Source of the DNA: an uncultured Shimia sp.
GTDB lineage: Bacteria; Pseudomonadota; Alphaproteobacteria; Rhodobacterales; Rhodobacteraceae
DNA length: 64,000 nt
NCBI GenBank assembly: GCA_937897325.1
Contig: CALCOY010000015.1
Coordinates: forward strand, 62,001 to 126,000
Direction: 5' to 3'
The notes beneath the pieces are model-generated. The model ran no database searches, was not told the origin of the DNA, and saw only the letters and a program-made list of their open reading frames with translations. A program made the position numbers and the translations under genes. Of this stretch, positions 58,252 through 64,000 are shown in pieces (positions within the stretch are counted from its first letter, which is position 1; the number at the start of each line of letters is the position of its first letter).

Positions 58252-58868
58252 GCATCAAGGCAGTGGTCTTCGACATCGGAAACGTTCTGATCGAATGGCA
58301 GCCGGAACGGTTCTACGATGGCGTGATCGGGCCTGACCGCCGGGCGGAGATGTTCGGTGCCGTCGACCTGCACGGGATGAACGATCTGGTAGACAAAGGC
58401 CATCACTTCACCGAAACAATCTATGCCCATGCCGACCAGTTCCCCGAATGGCGGGAAGAAATCCGCATGTGGCATGATCGCTGGATCGAGATGGCAACCC
58501 CCGCCATTGATCATTCCTGGCGTCTGATGCGGGCATTGAGGGCTCGGGGCGTACCGGTCTTCTCGCTCACCAATTTCGGGATCCAAAGCTATGATTTCGC
58601 AGCCACGCATTACCCGATCCTCTGGGAATTCGACCGGGATTTCATCTCGGGCCATATGGGTGTGATCAAACCGGATGAGACGATTTATACCCTGTTAGAG
58701 ACTGATACTGGCCTTTCGGGTGCCAATCTGATCTTCACGGATGACCGACATGAGAACATCCAGGTGGCAGCGGCGCGAGGCTGGCAGACACACCTTTTCG
58801 AAGGACCAGTCGGCTGGGCGGACCGGCTCGTAGCCGAAGGGCTTTTGACCGAGGCAGAGGCGCAATGA
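58248..58868 (+). CDS. HAD family hydrolase
   Basis: 206 residues. HAD motif I AVVFDIGNVL with Asp9, although the second Asp of the usual DxD is Gly-Asn, as in YihX-type proteins. Motif II VFSLTNFGI and motif IV IFTDDRHENIQVAAARG are present. Likely a sugar-phosphate phosphatase; substrate unknown. The start overlaps the UPF0178 stop, and the stop overlaps the next gene by 4 bp. Confidence 0.88.
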   Translation: MSIKAVVFDIGNVLIEWQPERFYDGVIGPDRRAEMFGAVDLHGMNDLVDKGHHFTETIYAHADQFPEWREEIRMWHDRWIEMATPAIDHSWRLMRALRARGVPVFSLTNFGIQSYDFAATHYPILWEFDRDFISGHMGVIKPDETIYTLLETDTGLSGANLIFTDDRHENIQVAAARGWQTHLFEGPVGWADRLVAEGLLTEAEAQ

Positions 58869-59761
58869 TCCGTATGATCCCCTTCGTAGAAGGTGAGGCA
58901 AACCTCGATTGGATCGCTTTGACCGATGCACTGGCTGCGGGCCACACGCTGCCCAAAGCCGAGATTGGGGACACCTTTCTATATCGTGGCGACGACACGC
59001 TTCTGTCTCGCGCGGCCTGGATCGACGGGCTGGGGATCGCCGTGAAATCCGCTACGATCTTCCCTGGCAATTTGGAGTTGCCCGCAATCAATGGCGGCGT
59101 GATGCTCTATTCCGACAAGGATGGAACGCCCGAGGCGGTGGTCGATTTTCATCTTGTCACGAAATGGAAAACCGTTGGTGACAGTCTTCTCGCTGCGCGG
59201 CACCTGGCGCGACCCGACAGTGAACAGATCTTGATTGTTGGTGCAGGCGCGGTTGGGCATTCGTTGTTCGAGGCATATTCCGTTTTGTTCCCAAAGGCCC
59301 AATTTAGGGTCTGGAATCGCACATCTGGGAAGGCGCGGAAGATGGCGGATGCGCTTGGGATCGGAGTGGCCGATGATCTGGAAGTGGCCGTGAAGGGTGC
59401 GGATATCGTGACGGCGGCAACGATGACCACCGAACCGCTTTTGCGCGGCGACTGGCTGCGCCCCGGTCAACATATCGACTTGATTGGTGCCTACCGTTCA
59501 GACATGCGCGAGGCCGATAACACGGCCCTGCAAATCGCGCGGGTTTTCGTGGACAGTTTTGACACGACAATTGGCCATATCGGCGAGATACAGATCCCGC
59601 TGGAAACCGGTGCAATCACCCGGGAACACCTGATCGCCGACTACTACGGACTTGCGACGTTTAAGCGGAGACCCAAAGACATCACCTTGTTTAAGAACGG
59701 TGGCGGCGCTCATCTGGATCTGATGACCGCGCGGTACATCCTTGATCGGTTTGGGGGGTGA
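58865..59761 (+). CDS. Ornithine cyclodeaminase family protein
   Basis: 298 residues. The dinucleotide-binding turn ILIVGAGAVGHSLFEAYSVLFP and the family's N-terminal NGGVMLYSDKDGTPEAVVDF segment are clear. The family includes ornithine cyclodeaminase, alanine dehydrogenase and imine reductases. Which reaction applies cannot be read from sequence. Ends an overlapping run fghA-UPF0178-HAD-this gene. Confidence 0.88.
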   Translation: MIRMIPFVEGEANLDWIALTDALAAGHTLPKAEIGDTFLYRGDDTLLSRAAWIDGLGIAVKSATIFPGNLELPAINGGVMLYSDKDGTPEAVVDFHLVTKWKTVGDSLLAARHLARPDSEQILIVGAGAVGHSLFEAYSVLFPKAQFRVWNRTSGKARKMADALGIGVADDLEVAVKGADIVTAATMTTEPLLRGDWLRPGQHIDLIGAYRSDMREADNTALQIARVFVDSFDTTIGHIGEIQIPLETGAITREHLIADYYGLATFKRRPKDITLFKNGGGAHLDLMTARYILDRFGG

Positions 59762-60295
59762 AAGACGGTCAATTCTGTCTCTAACGTTATGCATTTCAAT
59801 GTGTGGCTCGGGCAAGTTAACGAAAAGCAATCGTCGTGACCGGGTTACCTGCGAGCGGTAGATTGATGATCGCCCGGGATGTTTGCTGAGGCTGCGGCAT
59901 GGGAACTCTTGAACAGGGACAAGTTTCTTGAAGATCTCACTGACCAACACGGTGTTGTTTTGTGAGAGTAGCGACGCCAGTTACACCTTGAAAGCGATAT
60001 CCTATTTCAGCGGGCAGCAGAACGAGCACGATCTGTCGAGATCGCTTGTATCTTCAATCCCACGACAGCAGCCCATCGGGGTTTCTCGAAAGGCGGTGCC
60101 ATTCGGGACACCTCAATGCTGATCGATATGTCGGCATCCTTGCCAGCAGAATGATGGCTCTACGTAAGGCTTTTCCGCGCAATGTAGATCAATTTGTTGA
60201 CGTAAACACGGAGATAGCGATTGCGTTGACGACCATCATGGGAACCATTCACGTCTATCTCGACCGGACATAGACCGAATGGATCTGTTCTCGAT
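59762..60295. other. 534-bp region without a recognisable gene
   Basis: Frames of up to about 75 residues exist (for example 60046-60273 and 59928-60122) but none has a convincing ribosome-binding site or recognisable domain, and the two overlap in different frames, as expected from chance or a decayed gene. No strong hairpin or repeat seen. Confidence 0.4.
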
Positions 60296-60925
60296 CTACT
60301 TGAACTGGTCCAGGCAAGCGCCACTGTCCGGGTTCAGTTGGCAGGCCCGGCGCATGTTTGCTTCATAGTCGGCCTCGCTTTCTGCGCGGAAGCCGTCGCT
60401 GCGGCGATATTCCTGAGCGACCATGTAGCAACCCCACGCTGCGCCTTCCTCGCACATTCGGTTGTAAGTTTGGAACTGGCATTTCGCTGTGCCAGCCGCT
60501 TTGGGCGGCGGCGTAGACGCGGGCCAGACGCCATTCTTGACGGCAGCACCTGCGTTGACACAGGAATTGGCGCTGCCGAGCGCACAGGACGCCATGAAAA
60601 GTGGGAAAGTGCGGTGTGTGTCTTCGACGATGTCGCCCTTCTCGATCGTACGGGCGGCGTCGAAGCAGGCGTCGCGATTGCCGGTGGCACAGAGGGAGAG
60701 GCAGCCGCCGGGATTGACAGAGCATTCTGGCACCGGGCTGGGGATGTTGCTGCGCGTTTCGTAGACGGCTAGCGGACATTGCTGCGGGACTTTTGAGAAG
60801 CGATCAGATTCTGAGACAAGCTGCATCATTCGTTCTGCGGCCCCGAGCACATCGACCGATGTGTTGGTCTCTTCTTGGCAGCCGGACATAAGAAGGAAGG
60901 CGGCAATAGCACAAATCAGCTTCAT
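60296..60925 (-). CDS. Cysteine-rich Sel1-like lipoprotein
   Basis: 209 residues. Signal peptide with lipobox (FLLMSGC). The mature part has eleven or so cysteines in a repeated pattern such as GNRDACFDAARTIEKG, GSANSCVNAGAAVKNG and GAAWGCYMVAQEYRRS, about 40-45 residues apart, which resembles Sel1-like repeats of the disulfide-stapled Hcp type. Likely a periplasmic or outer-membrane-anchored scaffold protein. ATG 60925 has AGGA nearby; the frame is open to 61108. Divided by 76 bp from another Cys-rich gene. Confidence 0.7.
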   Translation of the reverse strand: MKLICAIAAFLLMSGCQEETNTSVDVLGAAERMMQLVSESDRFSKVPQQCPLAVYETRSNIPSPVPECSVNPGGCLSLCATGNRDACFDAARTIEKGDIVEDTHRTFPLFMASCALGSANSCVNAGAAVKNGVWPASTPPPKAAGTAKCQFQTYNRMCEEGAAWGCYMVAQEYRRSDGFRAESEADYEANMRRACQLNPDSGACLDQFK

Positions 60926-61001
60926 GCGATGATCCTGATCGAGATGGCCATTTTGTTCAAGCTGCCTCCCCCAGGGAATACTCCAGGGGAGCAGCCTTAA
61001 C

Positions 61002-61511
61002 TTAGTACTGGCATTCGCAGCCGTCAGGATTGTTCGGGCCGCCACACTGACCAGTTCCACCAATCTCTTCACAGGCGGCCGCCAGAATATCGCAGGCGGC
61101 GCCGTCATCTGCTGAACACTCAGCGACCGTGCCTGTCTCCTGTGGGGCGATAGTCAGCCGAACTGTGCCACGTTCGGCTGCTTCGCGCAGAAGGACCGCG
61201 GTGCTTGCTGTGTTGGCCGGTTCGCAGAAACCCAACGACAGGCAGTTCGCCACGAAGTCACAGGGCATCCTAAAGCCATCAAGGTAGCAGCCACATCCGA
61301 ACTCTGCCGGAAGCATCGGGCAAACGACCTCACCAAAGTAGCTCGTGACCAACTTGTTGCGTTTGCGCATTTCCGCACCTGTGCTGGCCACGAAACGATC
61401 CACACCCGTCAGGGTGCCGGCGGGCCGTTCTTGCGCGGAAGCGATGGTTGTGATTGCAATGGCAATGATAACGGCGACACAAGCCGCCTTGGCAAAAAGC
61501 ACTTTAAGCAT
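61002..61511 (-). CDS. Cysteine-rich exported protein, unknown
   Basis: 169 residues. Signal peptide (LFAKAACVAVIIAIAITTIASA), then a small mature domain with about twelve cysteines in clusters (VVCPMLPAEFGCGCYLDG, CDFVANCLSLGFC, and a C-terminal QCGGPNNPDGCECQY). Almost certainly disulfide-rich in the periplasm. No family recognised. Upstream of, and same strand as, the Sel1-like lipoprotein, so probably cotranscribed. Confidence 0.6.
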   Translation of the reverse strand: MLKVLFAKAACVAVIIAIAITTIASAQERPAGTLTGVDRFVASTGAEMRKRNKLVTSYFGEVVCPMLPAEFGCGCYLDGFRMPCDFVANCLSLGFCEPANTASTAVLLREAAERGTVRLTIAPQETGTVAECSADDGAACDILAAACEEIGGTGQCGGPNNPDGCECQY

Positions 61512-61635
61512 CTTAATCTCCGATTTAAAAAGTCTTGTTAAGAAATCACGCCAGTACGCGACAAATCAAAAATGCGAACTGGCAGAACAGGGCAAAATAG
61601 ACCCTATTCAAGCTTACTTTAGCAGTTTTTGCGGT

Positions 61636-62880
61636 TCAAGCCAATTGGGGTCGCGCTTCCAGCGGCTTTTCGCGGATCGGCAGATGGACGATCGCGCTGA
61701 AAGCCCCTACGCCGACGCCGATCCACCAAACCAGCGTATAATCGCCATATACGTCATACATCCGACCCCCGAGCCAGACACCCAGGAATGATCCAAGCTG
61801 GTGGCTGAAGAAGACGATGCCGTAAAGCGTGCCCATGTAGCGCAGACCGTAGATATGCGCGACGAGCCCGCTCGTAAGTGGGACCGTGGCAAGCCAAAGC
61901 GCCCCCATGGCGATCGAGAAGAGGATGACAGTCTCAGGTGTAATCGGGAACATGATGAAAGCGGCGGCGACCACGGTCCGGGCAGTGTAGATACCCGCCA
62001 AAAGGTACTTCTTAGAGTATCTTTTGCCTGCCCAGCCCGCGAGCAAGGTCCCCCCTATATTGGCCAGGCCGATGAGTGAGATCGCAACCGCGCCGAGTGC
62101 GCTTGTCGTGGTGATCCCAAGATTGTGCAAAACGCCGCCCGGCATGATGGGGCCGCACATCTCGGTTACAAAGGCGGGGAAATGGGCCGTGACAAAGGCC
62201 AGTTGATAGCCGCAGGAAAAGAAGCCGAGGAAAATGAGCGTATAGGATGGATCCTTGAAAGCCTTGACCAGGATCTGGCCCATGCTTTCTTCCAGTTCTG
62301 CCTTGGAAGCCAGAGCCGGGGCACGCATCAGTGGTAAGGTCAGAAGAACAGCCAGGACCGATACGGCGAAGATCAGAAAGACGGATTGCCAGCTCATCAT
62401 CGTCAGCATCCATTCCGCCAGAGGTGCGCCAAAGACCTGCCCGGCAGAACCTGCGGCAGTCGCTATGGCCAGCGACATGGAACGGTTTTCATCAGAAGCC
62501 GCACGGCCAACCACCGCAAGGATTACGCCAAAGCCTGTGCCCGCAATACCGAAACCCACCAGCCAATTGTAGATCTGATGTTCGATCGGCAGAGTCGCGA
62601 AGGCCGACAGGACCAGACCCGCCGCATAGATCACAGCACCGAAGACAATCGCTTTGCGGTCCCCGATCTTTTCCGCAATTGCTCCGAAGATGGGTTGGCC
62701 GATCCCCCAAGCAAGGTTCTGGATTGCGATGGCCAGCGAAAACTCAGCCCGGAGCCAGCCGAATTCTTCTGCAATTGGGATCTGGAACACCCCGAACGAC
62801 GCGCGGATCGCAAAGCTGACCAGAATGATCACGCAGCCCACAACAAGAACCGGTGTGAAAAGGGGGGTGCGCTGTTGCAT
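61636..62880 (-). CDS. MFS transporter (monocarboxylate/oxalate-formate branch)
   Basis: About 414 residues, twelve hydrophobic segments. The branch is suggested by the early FGVFQIPIAEEFGWLRAEFSLAIAIQNLAWG and the later GTLYGIVFFSHQLGSFLGVWLGGRMYD. Moves a small organic acid or nitrogen compound in proton exchange; substrate unknown. The frame is open to 62934; ATG 62880 gives the normal N-terminal tail. Divergent from the ZapE-like gene. Confidence 0.85.
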   Translation of the reverse strand: MQQRTPLFTPVLVVGCVIILVSFAIRASFGVFQIPIAEEFGWLRAEFSLAIAIQNLAWGIGQPIFGAIAEKIGDRKAIVFGAVIYAAGLVLSAFATLPIEHQIYNWLVGFGIAGTGFGVILAVVGRAASDENRSMSLAIATAAGSAGQVFGAPLAEWMLTMMSWQSVFLIFAVSVLAVLLTLPLMRAPALASKAELEESMGQILVKAFKDPSYTLIFLGFFSCGYQLAFVTAHFPAFVTEMCGPIMPGGVLHNLGITTTSALGAVAISLIGLANIGGTLLAGWAGKRYSKKYLLAGIYTARTVVAAAFIMFPITPETVILFSIAMGALWLATVPLTSGLVAHIYGLRYMGTLYGIVFFSHQLGSFLGVWLGGRMYDVYGDYTLVWWIGVGVGAFSAIVHLPIREKPLEARPQLA

Positions 62881-63017
62881 AGGTAATCTCACTTTGGCTG
62901 CGCTCCATGCTACGCGTTGCGGCAGGCCCGTCAAATCAGGATTTCATCGAGGTGCCGCACGAATTTTGATCTAACGCGCGGCTTTCCTGTTTTCGCGCCG
63001 AAGGCTAAGCCTGTGCC

Positions 63018-64000
63018 ATGATTGATTTGACGGCCCTCTATAAAGAAAAAGTCGCAGCAGGTGTGCTGACCTATGATCCCGTTCAAGAGGCTATATTGCC
63101 GGAATTTCAGCGCATCCTCGACGCGCTGGCTGTTCCGGTCAGAAAAGGGTTCTTTCGCAAGGTACCCGAAGCGCCCAAGGGTCTTTATCTTTGGGGTGGT
63201 GTGGGGCGCGGAAAATCCATGCTGATGGATCTGTTTGTCGATGCAGCGAACGTGCCCGCCCGTCGGGTGCATTTTCACGCTTTCATGCAGGAAATTCACG
63301 CCGCCATGCATGTCGCGCGCCAACGCGGTGTGGATGATGCGATTGCACCCGTCGCAGCAGATGTCTCGGCCAAAGTGCGCCTTTTGGCTTTTGACGAGAT
63401 GCAGATCACTGACATAACGGATGCGATGATCGTCGGGCGTCTGTTTGAAGCGCTGTTTGCCACCGGTGTCGTGGTTGTCACAACGTCAAACCGGGTGCCG
63501 GATGATCTTTATAAGAACGGGCTGAACCGGCAGCTTTTCCTGCCGTTCATTGAGCTTATCAAAGAGCGTATGGTTGTGTGGGAGCTCGCCTCGCCCACGG
63601 ATTACCGGCAAGACAGGCTGGAGGGCGCCCCGGTTTACTTCACGCCGTTGGGTCCGGCGGCGCGGGCTGGCATGGACGCGATCTGGCATGATCTGGCCGG
63701 CGCAGAGAAGGGACCGCTGCTGTTGCAGGTCAAGGGCCGAGCGGTTGAGATCCCGACCTTCAGCAATGGGGTTGGGCGCGCTTCGTTCTTTGACCTTTGC
63801 GCCAAGCCGCTGGGTCCGGCGGACTATCTGGCCTTGGCCGAAGCGGTCAAAGTGTTGATGATCGACGAGATCCCGACCTTGTCGCGGACCAACTTCAACG
63901 AGGCCAAGCGGTTTGTCACGTTGATCGATGCGCTGTATGAGGCGCGTGTGCGACTGATCTGCTCTGCCGCAGCGAAGCCGGAGATGCTCTATCTGGAAGG
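63018..64000 (+). CDS. zapE: ZapE/AFG1-like ATPase, 3' truncated by window
   Basis: The frame runs off the window end after about 327 residues. Walker A GGVGRGKS at 60-67 (LYLWGGVGRGKSMLMDLF), HFHAFMQEIHAAMH, Walker B LLAFDEMQITDI near 122-133, and FFDLCAKPLGPADYLALA all mark the AFG1 family. In E. coli, ZapE interacts with the Z ring; AFG1 acts in mitochondrial quality control. Divergent from the MFS gene. Confidence 0.93.
   Translation, partial: MIDLTALYKEKVAAGVLTYDPVQEAILPEFQRILDALAVPVRKGFFRKVPEAPKGLYLWGGVGRGKSMLMDLFVDAANVPARRVHFHAFMQEIHAAMHVARQRGVDDAIAPVAADVSAKVRLLAFDEMQITDITDAMIVGRLFEALFATGVVVVTTSNRVPDDLYKNGLNRQLFLPFIELIKERMVVWELASPTDYRQDRLEGAPVYFTPLGPAARAGMDAIWHDLAGAEKGPLLLQVKGRAVEIPTFSNGVGRASFFDLCAKPLGPADYLALAEAVKVLMIDEIPTLSRTNFNEAKRFVTLIDALYEARVRLICSAAAKPEMLYLE

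Noticed and set aside
60046-60273. 75-codon plus-strand frame
   Set aside because: No ribosome-binding site or recognisable domain; treated as non-coding.
1-64000. Mobile elements, CRISPR arrays, tRNA, rRNA or prophage
   Set aside because: No transposase, integrase, repeat-spacer pattern, phage structural gene or structured RNA gene was seen on either strand.

Overview
The window is a GC-rich stretch of alphaproteobacterial chromosome, almost certainly from the Rhodobacterales (Roseobacter group). The evidence is the family-typical gene orders mutS/grpE-hrcA/rph-rdgB-hemW, parB-parA-rsmG-mnmG-mnmE-rho-hemJ | maf-aroE-coaE-dnaQ/secB, and hslVU-trxA-addAB, plus a RegB/SenC/RegA redox regulon and a DctP/Q/M TRAP transporter. 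I see no insertion sequence, prophage, CRISPR array, tRNA or rRNA. Genes are packed with many 4-bp stop/start overlaps. The first and last genes are cut by the window edges.

Layout. 1-7.2 kb: an apparent operon of a D-glutamate cyclase-like protein (5' truncated), a three-part TRAP transporter and a fused 5-oxoprolinase, probably for uptake and conversion of D-glutamate or 5-oxoproline. 7.3-12 kb: an exported unknown, a sulfotransferase-like protein, an exported MsrA and the malic enzyme MaeB. 12-19 kb: mutS, grpE, hrcA, rph, rdgB, hemW. 18.9-29.3 kb: the replication-origin neighbourhood. Seven genes (parB to hemJ) point left and four (maf to dnaQ) point right, away from an AT-rich intergenic stretch (about 26.22-26.63 kb). 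That stretch carries a cluster of near-consensus DnaA boxes and a perfect TTAA-N7-TTAA CtrA-type site, and I call it the chromosomal origin. Two perfect 16-bp parS sites lie in the first codons of rsmG and mnmG, beside parAB.

29.3-45.7 kb: secB, fxsA-like, Tim44-like, mltA, smr, a DUF900 lipoprotein hydrolase, hslU, an aldo/keto reductase inserted between hslU and hslV, trxA, then a tight operon tsaE-amgK-murU-addB-addA (tRNA modification, cell-wall sugar recycling, recombinational repair). 45.7-50 kb: a PAS protein without a kinase core, then regB diverging from senC-regA. 50-54 kb: a GNAT, an HD hydrolase, two poorly known genes and ahcY with a good terminator. 54.2-59.8 kb: a periplasmic sugar-dehydrogenase-like protein with a di-haem cytochrome, an AEC carrier, S-formylglutathione hydrolase, UPF0178, a HAD hydrolase and an ornithine cyclodeaminase-family enzyme. 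59.8-60.3 kb holds nothing recognisable. 60.3-64 kb: two small cysteine-rich exported proteins, an MFS transporter and a truncated ZapE/AFG1 ATPase.

Most of the window is core chromosome. The features most worth checking are the origin with its CtrA-like site, the parS sites read through as protein, the D-glutamate/5-oxoproline operon, the reductase inside hslVU, and the cysteine-rich exported pair.
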